NCBI GenBank assembly: GCA_014218235.1
Contig: CM024759.1
Coordinates: forward strand, 13,098,712-13,162,711
Direction: 5' to 3'
From: Colocasia esculenta
Taxonomy: Eukaryota > Streptophyta > Magnoliopsida > Alismatales > Araceae
DNA length: 64,000 nucleotides
Part shown: positions 1 through 9,629 of the stretch, one piece after another
Layout: the number at the start of each line of letters is the position of its first letter
Position numbering within the stretch: the first letter of the stretch is position 1
Notes under the pieces: model-generated
Told to the model about the DNA's origin: nothing
What the model saw: only the letters and a program-made list of their open reading frames with translations
Databases searched by the model: none
Position numbers and translations under genes: made by a program

Positions 1-315
1 TGTTGCTTTATCCAAAGAAGTTGTGTACAGCAACTTCCAGCAGCAACATATTCCGCCTCAGCTGTTGATAGAGCTACTGAATTTTGTTTCTTGGATGTCC
101 ATGATATTAGGCATCCTGCAAGAAACTGACAACATCCACTGGTGCTCTTTCTATCTACTTTGCAACCAGCATAATCAGCATCTGAATATCCTATTAGATT
201 TATCTCACAAGATCTAGGATACCAGAGACCTAAGTCATGAGATCTAGCTAAATATCTAAATATTCTTTTTACAGAAATTAAGTGAGACTCTTTAGGGTCT
301 GCCTGATATCTAGCA
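1..315 (-). pseudogene. Outer Sirevirus: pol C-terminal fragment (RNase H part), left of the inner insertion
   Basis: Nearly identical to the inner copy at about 6820-7135, the RNase H part of copia pol. Read on the minus strand it is the sequence that should follow position 13672. The 5-mer tagca at 311-315 abuts the inner LTR and recurs at 13672-13676, so this piece and the pol relic at 13672 onward were one gene before the inner element inserted. The remaining pol end, any extra ORF and the 3' LTR of the outer copy lie left of the window. Confidence 0.85.
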
Positions 316-1289
316 TGTTGCCCAGCTAGCTAGCCCAGAGGGGGGGTGAATGGGTTAATAAAACTTCGATCTTTGATTAAAACCTGTTTACTGAAAAGAT
401 TGCACAACTTAATGACAAGGTTAGAGTTAGAACAAACAAGATAACAATCACACAAAACACATCCACAAGACACAAGGATTTTATCCTGGTTCGGAACTCC
501 TCTCCACAGGAGACCTACGTCCAGTCCCTGAGCAATACCTCAGGATTTTACTATCAAGGGTACAATCCCCCTTAAGGATCCTTACACCCAGCCTCAACTG
601 GTCTTCCTTCAGCCTGAAGGGAACAACAACCACCCTGGATACCACCAGGTCTTCCTTCGTCCAGAAGGGAACAACAACCACCCTGGATACCACCAGGTCT
701 TCCTTCGTCCAGAAGGGAACACAAACTAATCAGAAAAAGGTTGTAAAAAAAGGCTTCAGATTCTAGCTTGACCAGCTACAACCTGAAGCTCCTAAGCCCC
801 CGAGAGAGAAAGAGATTTAACAAGGTTTTTCTCTCCAAGGACCACACAGGCTCTTACAAATGAGAAGATTCCTTTTGAGCACAGAGAGCTAAGAGCTTAG
901 AACCAGGTTTGGAGTGGAGGCTTCGCTCTTCTTCAAAGTTCTAAAGATTGTGAGAGATGGATTTCTTTCTTCTTCTGAAATCAAGCGATGTTACACCCTC
1001 TATTGTACTTCTTTTCGTCTTGAGTCTTCTATTTAAACTGCTGATTCAAATTCGAACGTTGAAGTGTCCGTTGTCTCTTATCCTTGTGTACGTTAGACTG
1101 GTTACTGAGGAAGCTTCTGATCGTCAGTCTTTTATCCTGGTGTACACGCCAAAGAGATGTCATAGAACTTTGTATCTTGTGTCCAACGTTGTCCAGATGA
1201 GTCTTGTCAGATATCTGTAAGCATATCATCAATAAATAGAAGACAGCTAGGACTGCTGTCTATTGTTAGTTGAGATGGAACAGATATTG

Positions 1290-1302
1290 CAGTATATAGC
1301 AA
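1290..1302 (-). promoter_or_regulatory. Candidate TATA box in Sirevirus LTR
   Basis: The element strand reads GCTATATACTGC here, about 1.2 kb into the LTR. The same site occurs in the 5' LTR near 12431-12443, where it would drive the element's RNA. No other TATA-like site is as well placed between the tandem array and the primer site. The transcription start is not established. Confidence 0.4.
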
Positions 1303-1509
1303 AGCTCCTTTCTGTCCAAGAAAAAGTACGTAGACAGAGTAGCATAGAAATGGAAGATATTGTCTGCATGCATGGGAGATACGATCGGAGAGCATTTAAT
1401 GCATAGCAGTCAACGGACAAGATATGACTTTGACTTTTCAACGCTATTAAAAACATTATACTGATGCATCAAGAAATTCGATAAAAAGAATCTTGCTGAC
1501 TTCATAACT

Positions 1510-2300
1510 TATGAAATCGTTATGAATTATAGCAAGTCGTTATGAACTGTAAAGAAATCGTTGTGATAACTTATGAAGCCGTTACAACAGGCAAGTCGTT
1601 GCGAGTTCTAAAGAAATCGTTGCAAGAAATCGTTATGACTAATAAAGAAGTCGTTACGCGAAATCGTTATGACTAATAAAGAAGTCGTTACGCGAAATCG
1701 TTATGACTAATAAGAAGTCGTTGCGCGAAATCGTTATGACTAATAAAGAAGTCGTTACGCGAAATCGTTATGACTAATAAGGAAGTCGTTACGCGAAATC
1801 GTTATGACTAATAAAGAAGTCGTTACACGAAATCGTTATGACTATTGAGTTGTAAAGAAATCGTTACACGAAATCGTTATGAATTCTAAAGAAATCGTTA
1901 CGGCTAGAGAGTCGTTGCGAGTTCTAAAGAAATCGTTACGAGGTCTAAAGAAGTCGTTACGGCTAGAGAGTCGTTGCGAGTTCTAAAGAAATCGTTACGA
2001 GGTCTAAAGAAGTCGTTACGGCTAGAGAGTCGTTGCGAGTTCTAAAGAAATCGTTACGAGGTCTAAAGAAGTCGTTACGGCTAGAGAGTCGTTGCGAGTT
2101 CTAAAGAAATCGTTACGAGGTCTAAAGAAGTCGTTACGGCTAGAGAGTCGTTGCGAGTTCTAAAGAAATCGTTACGAGGTCTAAAGAAGTCGTTACGGCT
2201 AGAGAGTCGTTGCGAGTTCTAAAGAAATCGTTACGAGGTCTAAAGAAATCGTTACGGCTAGAGAGTCGTTGCGAGTTCTAAAGAAATCGATACGGTAACG
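1510..2300. repeat. Tandem TCGTTACGA-type array in LTR
   Basis: Two blocks. The first has a unit of about 34 bp built on aagtcgttacgcg and aaatcgttatgac, roughly five to six copies. The second has a unit of about 59 bp made of aaatcgttacgaggtct, aagtcgttacggc and gagagtcgttgcgag, about six copies. Every sub-unit centres on TCGTTRCG. The same array is in the other two LTRs of the family (about 12650-13440 and 19080-19880). Sirevirus LTRs are known for repeated palindromic motifs; this may be the equivalent here. Confidence 0.9.
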
Positions 2301-2523
2301 ATTTGAGCGTTCCGGTCAAGAGGAAGTCGTTCTGCTTATCAAAGAAGTCGTTACAGGGACTTGGATAGAAATGATGGGACTTACCAGATTGTCTTGATCT
2401 TTCATTTTTCTTTTGCTTCCTGTTCTCAAGGCTCAAGAAATCCATTAGTGTTATTTTGTTAATCATCAAAATTAATATATAAATAAATGGAAATATTTAT
2501 TATGGGACAGTTTGGTCATCAAT

Positions 2524-2535
2524 CTCCCCCTTTTT
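2524..2535 (-). promoter_or_regulatory. Polypurine tract of inner Sirevirus
   Basis: The element strand reads AAAAAGGGGGAGA directly before the 3' LTR, the expected site of plus-strand priming. A second similar tract (GGGGGAGACA on the element strand) lies at about 2602-2614. Repeated polypurine tracts near the 3' LTR are known in Sireviruses. Confidence 0.8.
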
Positions 2536-2840
2536 GATGATGACAAAATATACTAAACATCAGACAAAGAATGAAATATGTTTTTCAGATTTACGTTAGT
2601 TGTCTCCCCCATTTTGTCATTAGGCAAAAAGATAAGCTGTGAGACAAAGAAGAGAGAAAGATTTTTATTAAGAGGGAGAAAGATAATACAAAGGAGATAA
2701 CAAGGAGGCATGCTGTGAGATAACAGCCCATGCCTTGATCTCAAGATCCTCAAAAAATTGCAGAAACATGCCAAAGGTAACTGAGAAGGAGGGTCCCATG
2801 GAAGGGATGTTCCTCTGAATGTAGAGTTGCCTTTGCTGCT

Positions 2841-5800
2841 CTAAGAACTCTCCATACTGAGTTTTGCCAAAATGAATCTGAAGTAAGTACTCTTGCCAAA
2901 ACTGGCCCTATGGAGAAATCTGTCCAAGGAAATTGGATAGTGAAGTTGTTGATTTAACAGATCCTGCTTTAAGGCATAGAAGGCAGAATATCTAGCTGCC
3001 CATACAGCATAGAGCTCTGGTATGGGTGCGATGGAATTGAGATCCATAAAGGCTTCTGCAGAAAGAGCAGGCTTCCTCTGACTGACCAGATCTTGATTGA
3101 TAGCTTCCAATTGCTGATAAGAGGCCCGATATAGAAGCTCCCATTCTGATGAGGTGAGTCGTTCACACTCAGAAATGAGTGGAGCTAAGGTCAGAGAAGA
3201 GATGCGGCCAGAGTGATATTCTCTGAAGATGAACCGCAAGAAGGAGGGAGATCGGCCCTGCTTGGCTGACATCCGGCCCAGCTGCCTTGCAAACATATCT
3301 AGAGCGAGAGATCCAGCATCTGAATTAAACACTAACGAGTGCAGCTTCGGCAGAAGAACTGGAAACTCAACCTTGAAGGAGACAAAGTCTACTGTAAGAG
3401 GAAGGTTGAGAGGGGTCTCTGATTGCAGCACAGTAATCTGCGAGTTGAACTGGCAAAACTGAACTTCTGGAATTTTGTTCAAGTAGCAGAAGTCACTGTA
3501 CAGCTGAAAGGCTCTGGCAACACGAATTTCCTTCAAAATGAAGGATCCCCAAGAGTTCTTGTGCTGGAAGATAAACCACTCAGAGAAGGTGAGTGGGTGA
3601 GCTCTGAGAGAGAGGGATTCGGCCCTTGCAGTCAGGTATTTTGAGTACTGAGCCTTGTTTCCTTTGATAGCTGCCCACTGATCTTCAGTCTTGAACTCAG
3701 TGCCCTCAAAGATTTTGGATTTGAAAGCTTGAGATATCTGAGTAAAGGGAAGAACAATGGCCAGGTGTTCGGAGAGGTTGAGAAAAGGAATACCATAAAT
3801 GGTAGAAAGAATGCATTTCTGGAGGTATTCTTTGTAGATAGGTCTTCTCTTAGGATCAAGGGTAAGAGAGTACCATAAAGGAGGGTAGAGAGAAGCAGAA
3901 GGAGTGCTTAGAGAGGAAGATGTTTTTCTCTTTTTCAAGACAGGACTAGGAGGGTCAGTCCTGTGAATGTGAGAGGCTGTGGAAAGAATGGTGAGGAGAG
4001 TGTTCCTTTCAAAATGGTCTGGAACATTGGTGTCAAAAATACCAAGAGGCAGAGGTTTCACTGGAGGAAAGGTAACAGAATTAGGAGGAGTAGGAGGATA
4101 GAAAAAGTGTTTAGGATTAAAGGAAGAGGTTGGTTGAGGATGAGATGTTTGGGTTTTAATAGGTGAAGGTTGAGGAGTTAATGAGGATGAAGCTGAGATG
4201 AGAGCTGGAGTAGGTGAGAAGGAGGGTTGAGAGGAAGTAGAGGATGAGGAAGGTTGGGTGCGAGGCATGGGATGTTTTATGGTTGGTGGAGCAGGAGGTG
4301 CAGTAGGAGGAGATGAAGGTGTGGAGAGGGTTGGAGTGGCAAGAGATGAAGTATCAGGGGCCTTGGAGACTGACACTGGCTCTTTTCCTTTGGCCTGACT
4401 TTCTCTGACTGCAGGAGAGGGTCCTGAAGACCCTGAGGCTGCCACTGGTCCGGGTGACCCTACAACTGATGGCCCTGATGGCCCTGACCCTTGAACTGGC
4501 GGCCCTGTTGGCCCTGAGACTTCTGCTGGAGGCCCTGGTGGCCTAGGAACTTCAGCTGGAGGCCCTGGTGGCCTAGGAACTTCAGCTGGACTGCTCTGAG
4601 TAGGTGCAGGAGGGACACCACTAGACTTTGAAAGATGAGCCAGCAAATTCTTCATATCAGACATTTCTTTATTGAAATACCTCATTGCATTTCTTATTGA
4701 GGATACGTCTGAGGAGGTTGAAACTTGATTTGAAACAATTTCTTGTATACCAGACTGAACTGATGCCAAGATCTCTCCTTGGGCTTTTAACAAGGCCATA
4801 ACATGCTTCAATTTTACTTTCCTATGGCCCTTCCTTGACCTCCTGTGAACAACTCTTTTCTGCTTACTTGGCTGAGAGACAGGCTCCTCAAGATTTATAG
4901 TTGCACTTGGGCCTTCACTAACATCAACCAAGGCTGGAGCTGGAGTTTCCTGAGTAGGTGCAGCTTTCTCAGAAAAGGCTTCATTCTCTGTCTTTTCACT
5001 CTCAGCATGCTCCCCCTGAATGGGAGCAGGGACTTCAATACTTTCTTGCTCCCCCTGAGCAGGAGCTTCTTCCAAGACAACATCTTCATCAGGTTCACCT
5101 GCCTTAGAAGAGACTGAGATGGAGGGAATGGAGTCCAATACTTCTTTTAAAATAGAGGCGACTAAGGTGGTGGGCAAGGAGTCTGCCACACCAGCTGCAC
5201 CCTCTTCCAATTGAGCTTCGGATTGGCATCCCACAGCTGACTCAACTGGTTCTTGCTCTGCTGGACTTGCTGCTGCTTGCTCTACTTCTACTGCTTCTGG
5301 AATATCTGCAATAACTGCTTCTCCTTCAGCCACAGAGGATTTCGACCAAACTCCTTCTTGCACTGAAAAGCCACTTTTCTTCAGGTTTCTGGACCTTATA
5401 GACTGGCCCATCTTTTCAGCTACCGCACCTGACAGATCTACTCCAAAGTGCTTGAAAATCTTGGTCAGAAGATGGGCATATGGAAGGGAAACATTCAACT
5501 TGCTCTTTGTTTCCCATAACTGAGCATGTGCAAACATCATTCGCTCAATCATCACTGCGGCCAGGTTTATCTCTTTGTTCTGGATTGCCCAGAACATTAT
5601 GTCCGAATCTGCCCTAGTGCATGAGGAAAAGGTAGCACTACGGGGAACTAAGATTTGGCAGACTATAAAGTGAAGCAATCGGTTGAACGCGGACATCTGA
5701 TTAATATCAAGCTTCCCATCCTTCAACTTAAATCCTGGACCGATAATCCCGAGACCTTTGACTTCATCATTCACAGAGTGAATGCCACTAAATCCCGAGG

Positions 5801-6143
5801 TCTTTACTCCAAACAGATCACGCAACAGCTCATGGGTTATTCTGATTTGGATACCCTTGACAGAGGAAACAAGGGATCCATCTGCTTCTGACTTCAGACA
5901 GATGTAGAAGGCTTTTACCAAGTCCGGGTAGCTTACCTCACTGAAGGTGACCACATCCATCCACTGCGATCTTCTTAGAGTATCAACTAGCCTGGCCATG
6001 CCACTCTTCTCAAGATTCTGAACATCCACTGCCTTATTTCCGCAAATCTTTGTCTTCACAAAAGTAAATCTTTCTTGCTCCCTTGGGGATAAATACTCAG
6101 CACTGTAGCCCCCAACACTTCCGGAGATCAACGGAGCGGCCAT
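2841..6143 (-). CDS. Large extra ORF after pol ('env-like' position) of Sirevirus, 1100 aa
   Basis: One open frame of 1100 codons between pol and the 3' LTR, in pol orientation and with its own ATG. This is the place of the envelope-like ORF of Sireviruses. Residues about 1-270 resemble the 'putative plant transposon protein' domain common in plant retroelements. Then come an acidic Glu/Ala-rich stretch (about 270-430), a basic patch (RRSRKGHRKVKLK) leading into a possible coiled coil (about 430-530), Pro-rich repeats built on PPAEVPRPPG, a long Ser/Pro/Thr-rich linker to about 750, and a globular-looking C-terminal 340 residues. I see no signal peptide, no clear membrane span and no furin-like site, so the envelope label rests on position alone. 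The frame has no stop, in contrast to the older elements around it. A structural or RNA-binding role is equally possible. Confidence 0.85.
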   Translation of the reverse strand: MAAPLISGSVGGYSAEYLSPREQERFTFVKTKICGNKAVDVQNLEKSGMARLVDTLRRSQWMDVVTFSEVSYPDLVKAFYICLKSEADGSLVSSVKGIQIRITHELLRDLFGVKTSGFSGIHSVNDEVKGLGIIGPGFKLKDGKLDINQMSAFNRLLHFIVCQILVPRSATFSSCTRADSDIMFWAIQNKEINLAAVMIERMMFAHAQLWETKSKLNVSLPYAHLLTKIFKHFGVDLSGAVAEKMGQSIRSRNLKKSGFSVQEGVWSKSSVAEGEAVIADIPEAVEVEQAAASPAEQEPVESAVGCQSEAQLEEGAAGVADSLPTTLVASILKEVLDSIPSISVSSKAGEPDEDVVLEEAPAQGEQESIEVPAPIQGEHAESEKTENEAFSEKAAPTQETPAPALVDVSEGPSATINLEEPVSQPSKQKRVVHRRSRKGHRKVKLKHVMALLKAQGEILASVQSGIQEIVSNQVSTSSDVSSIRNAMRYFNKEMSDMKNLLAHLSKSSGVPPAPTQSSPAEVPRPPGPPAEVPRPPGPPAEVSGPTGPPVQGSGPSGPSVVGSPGPVAASGSSGPSPAVRESQAKGKEPVSVSKAPDTSSLATPTLSTPSSPPTAPPAPPTIKHPMPRTQPSSSSTSSQPSFSPTPALISASSSLTPQPSPIKTQTSHPQPTSSFNPKHFFYPPTPPNSVTFPPVKPLPLGIFDTNVPDHFERNTLLTILSTASHIHRTDPPSPVLKKRKTSSSLSTPSASLYPPLWYSLTLDPKRRPIYKEYLQKCILSTIYGIPFLNLSEHLAIVLPFTQISQAFKSKIFEGTEFKTEDQWAAIKGNKAQYSKYLTARAESLSLRAHPLTFSEWFIFQHKNSWGSFILKEIRVARAFQLYSDFCYLNKIPEVQFCQFNSQITVLQSETPLNLPLTVDFVSFKVEFPVLLPKLHSLVFNSDAGSLALDMFARQLGRMSAKQGRSPSFLRFIFREYHSGRISSLTLAPLISECERLTSSEWELLYRASYQQLEAINQDLVSQRKPALSAEAFMDLNSIAPIPELYAVWAARYSAFYALKQDLLNQQLHYPISLDRFLHRASFGKSTYFRFILAKLSMESS

Positions 6144-6549
6144 GGGTGCAGAGAAGAAAAGATTCTGGAAGGGAGGATGATGGAAGGGACGGAAGTTCTC
6201 GAAGGAGTTCTTCGCGGGAAGAGAAGAAGGCTTCGAAAGATGCAGAGAGTCGATCCCAAAATCGTTAGGGCATCAGCTTTGGGTGAACAGATAGAGAATA
6301 AAAAGGGTAAAGGTGGAAGACGAATCGATCTCAAAGCGATTTGGGTAAAATAATATTACTTTAATGACAGGAGGAGCGCCAAAAGGCGGCAAAGGTAGAA
6401 AGCGACAAAAAGGTTTGACAAGTCAAACAACTTTCTACACAGAAGCGGTCAAAGCATATAGATAACTGAGTTTTGTTTAACTTTAACGGAGAGAGAACTT
6501 TTCATTTAATCTGAAAAATTTATATGTCAATAAAATCACAGAAATTCTT
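6144..6549 (-). other. Leader between pol stop and the extra ORF
   Basis: About 406 bases without a supported gene. The extra ORF therefore does not follow pol by simple stop-codon readthrough, the route described for soybean SIRE1. Expression would need a spliced or subgenomic RNA, or internal initiation. I see no clear TATA box. Confidence 0.5.
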
Positions 6550-8204
6550 TCACAAATTGCACATCCCTAGTTCCCTTCTAAGAGATGTAAATCTCTCTTC
6601 AGGTAGGGCTTTTGTGAAGATATCTGCCAATTGACCATTTGTATCTATAAACGAAATTTCTAAATTACCACTAGCTACATGGTCTCGAATAAAATGATAT
6701 CTTACTTCAATGTGTTTCGTCCTTGAGTGTTGAACTGGATTTTTGGTGAGGTTGATGGCACTTGTATTATCACACAATAGAGGAATTGATTTGATGTGAA
6801 TGCCGAAATCTTCAAGTTGTTGCTTTATCCAAAGAAGTTGTGTACAGCAACTTCCAGCAGCAACATATTCCGCCTCAGCTGTTGATAGAGCTACTGAATT
6901 TTGTTTCTTGGATGTCCATGATATTAAGCATCCTGCAAGAAACTGACAACATCCACTGGTGCTCTTTCTATCTACTTTGCAACCAGCATAATCAGCATCT
7001 GAATATCCTATTAGATTTATCTCACAAGATCTAGGATACCAGAGACCTAAATCATGAGTTCTAGCTAAATATCTAAATATTCTTTTTACAGAGATTAAGT
7101 GAGACTCTCTAGGGTCTGCCTGATATCTAGCACACATGCATACACTGAACAAAATGTCTGGTCTACTGGCAGTTAAGTAAAGTAATGATCCTATCATACC
7201 TCGATAATTCTTTTGATCTACCCTTTTACCTTTTTGATCACTGTCCATTCTGGTTGATGTGCTCATTGGAGTTGATAATGGCTTTGCATCTTCAAATCCA
7301 AATTTCTTCAACAGCTCTTTGGTGTACTTTGCTTGACAGATATGAGTGCCATCCTTCCCTTGCTTGATTTGCAATCCAAGGAAGTAGCTTAACTCCCCCA
7401 TCAAGCTCATTTCGAATTCTCCCTGCATAAGCTTTTCAAAGTACTTGCAAAGAGATTCATCAGTAGATCCAAAAATAATATCATCCACATAGATTTGTAC
7501 AAGAAGTATATGTTTAACCTTAGATTTTATAAATAATGTACTATCTACTTTACCTCTAGTGAAACCATGATTTAATAAGAAATTACTGAGCCTTTCATAC
7601 CAGGCTCTAGGAGCTTGCTTTAGACCATATAAAGCCTTATGTAGTTTAAATACATGATTTGGAAATTCAGAGTCGTCAAAACCTGGAGGTTGTTCAACAT
7701 AAACTTCCTCCTTGATGAAACCATTTAAAAAGGCTGATTTGACATCCATTTGAAAAAGTTTTAAATCAAGTGCGGATGCATAAGCAAGTAAAATCCTAAT
7801 AGCCTCAAGTCTAGCTACAGGTGCATAAGTTTCATCGAAATCTATGCCTTCCTCTTGGGAGTAGCCTTGAGCCACCAATCTGGCTTTGTTCCTTAAGATT
7901 ATTCCAGACTCATCCAGTTTATTTCTGAACACCCATTTGGTGCCAATAACTGAATGATTGGATGGTCTAGGAACAAGTGACCATACTTGGTTTCTCTTGA
8001 ACTGATTTAGTTCATCTTGCATGGCTAGTATCCAAGATTCATCAGATAAAGCTTCATTGACTGTCTTAGGTTCTACTTGAGAGACAAATGCTAAATAGTC
8101 GCATGGAATTACATTACCTCTAGTTCTTACCCCTACAGATGGATCACCAATGATGTTTTCAGGAGGGTGATCTTTCTGATGTCTCCATTCCTTTGGAAGA
8201 TCTT
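6550..8204 (-). CDS. Sirevirus pol, reverse transcriptase and RNase H part
   Basis: C-terminal half of copia pol. It copies the genomic RNA into DNA in the virus-like particle and removes the RNA strand. The frame is open from the single-base lesion at 8204/8205 to the stop at 6550; the first ATG is at 8022, but upstream in-frame residues match the integrase-RT linker. The RVT_2 domain starts at about the MQDELNQFKRNQVWSLV segment. The catalytic box is YVDDIIFGS, followed by the FLGLQI segment typical of copia. RNase H shows AEYVAA and DNTSAI, then the HIEVRYHFIRD segment and the terminal DIFTKALP motif of copia RNase H. No stop interrupts it. Because of the frameshift, protein from this copy would be cut off from protease and integrase unless the ribosome slips. 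Confidence 0.93.
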
Positions 8205-9626
8205 ATGTTGGATTTCTGTTTGCTGCAGTTCTTCCAGAGTTGGATCCTCTTTGTCCTTAATTGAAGTTTTCTTTAATTTTTCGGACAGGACATCTGCATC
8301 ATCAATGTCACTAATTTCTTCCTTTTTCAAGGAAGGGTTAGATTCATCAAAAATAACATGTACTGATTGTTCAATTAATAAGGAACGTTTATTGAAAACT
8401 CTATAACCTTTAGGTTTAGAGGAATACCCCATGAAAATGCCTTCATCTGATTTGGCATCCAACTTACCAATGTCCCTTTTTCCATTGTTATGGATGAAGC
8501 AAGGACATCCAAATATTCTGAAATGGCTAATCTTTGGCTTCTTTTCTTTGTAGAGTTCATAAGCAGTCTTTTTCAGAATTGGCCTGATCATCACTCTATT
8601 TATGATATAACATGCAGTGTTGATAGCTTCGGCCCAGAAATATCTTGGCAGATCATATTCTGATAACATTGATCTTGCCATATCCAAAAGAGTTCTGTTT
8701 TTCCTCTCAGCAATTCCATTCTGTTGAGGTGTCCTTGGAGCTGAGAAGTTGTGCTCAATTCCTTGATCATCACAGAACTTCGTAAACTTTTCATTCTGAA
8801 ACTCACCACCATGATCTGATCGAATAGAGACAATTGAGAATTTCTGATCTTTCTGAACTTTCTTACTGAAGCTGACAAAATTTTCAAATGTGTCATCTTT
8901 GTGCTCTAAAAAGGATACCCAAGTGAATCTTGAATAATCATCAACTATTACAAATCCAAAATTCTTTCCTCCCAAACTGGTAGTCCTCATTGGCCCAAAT
9001 AAATCCATGTGAAGTAGTTCTAAGGGCTTTGAGGTGGTTACTACAGTCTTTGATTTGAAGGAGCTCTTGGTGTGCTTTCCTCTTGCACAAGGTCTGCAAA
9101 TGCTATCCAATCTGAAATTTACCTTTGGCAGTCCTTCAACTAGTTTTCTTTTTCTGAGCTTGTTCAGCCCATCCAAGCTGCAGTGGCCCAATCTTCTGTG
9201 CCACAACTCAGTTGATTTATCTTTGCTAGCTGCCAAACACACATCTTGATCCTTGAGTTCATCGAGATATAGAACATACAAATTTCTTTCTCTGTAGGCT
9301 TCAAATATGACTGCACCATCCTTTAAGATACTGCATTTTGATTCTTGAAACTGAATTTGATGGCCTTTGTCACACAACTGGCTGATGCTGATGAGATTGT
9401 GCTTTAACCCTTTGACCAGCATTACATCCTTTATGACTGATTTTCCTTTGATGTTCACAGACCCGCTTCCTATCACAGTCCCTTTTCCATTATCTCCATA
9501 GGTGACTGTACCTTCTTCAGCTTGGAGATCAACAAATATCTTCTTGTTGCCTGACATATGCCTTGAGCACCCACTATCCAAATACCATTTGGATGCTCGA
9601 GGGTTAACCTGAAATGAGAACATCAA
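8133..9626 (-). CDS. Sirevirus pol, protease and integrase part (frameshifted at its end)
   Basis: N-terminal half of copia pol. Protease: WYLDSGCSRHMSG near residue 14, with the D-S-G catalytic triplet. Then the GAG-preintegrase HHCC finger (LWHRRLGHCS...C-x2-C). The integrase core has Asp in LLHMDLFGP, Asp in IRSDHGGEFQN and Glu in PQQNGIAERKNR, a complete DDE set. It cuts polyproteins and inserts the cDNA. The frame leaves the true path at 8204/8205: the outer copy has one more C in this run (about 14738), and after the break this frame gives an unrelated tail of about 23 residues. The true frame continues into the RT half. The start at 9626 is the ATG of TTGATG just after the gag end; the protease may instead be reached by readthrough or frameshift. 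Confidence 0.92.
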   Translation of the reverse strand: MMFSFQVNPRASKWYLDSGCSRHMSGNKKIFVDLQAEEGTVTYGDNGKGTVIGSGSVNIKGKSVIKDVMLVKGLKHNLISISQLCDKGHQIQFQESKCSILKDGAVIFEAYRERNLYVLYLDELKDQDVCLAASKDKSTELWHRRLGHCSLDGLNKLRKRKLVEGLPKVNFRLDSICRPCARGKHTKSSFKSKTVVTTSKPLELLHMDLFGPMRTTSLGGKNFGFVIVDDYSRFTWVSFLEHKDDTFENFVSFSKKVQKDQKFSIVSIRSDHGGEFQNEKFTKFCDDQGIEHNFSAPRTPQQNGIAERKNRTLLDMARSMLSEYDLPRYFWAEAINTACYIINRVMIRPILKKTAYELYKEKKPKISHFRIFGCPCFIHNNGKRDIGKLDAKSDEGIFMGYSSKPKGYRVFNKRSLLIEQSVHVIFDESNPSLKKEEISDIDDADVLSEKLKKTSIKDKEDPTLEELQQTEIQHKIFQRNGDIRKITLLKTSLVIHL

Positions 9627-9629
9627 GCT

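Larger units (their letters stand above)
316..2521 (-). repeat. 3' LTR of inner Sirevirus
   Basis: 2206 bp, matching 11461-13667 throughout. On the element strand it begins TGATGACC and ends GGGCAACA, the TG...CA rule. It follows a polypurine tract and ends at the target duplication tagca (311-315). It carries a tandem array at about 1510-2300. Confidence 0.93.

Noticed and set aside
1510..2300. Regular repeats that could suggest a CRISPR array
   Set aside because: Units are contiguous with no unique spacers, lie inside LTRs, and recur in all three copies of a plant retrotransposon.
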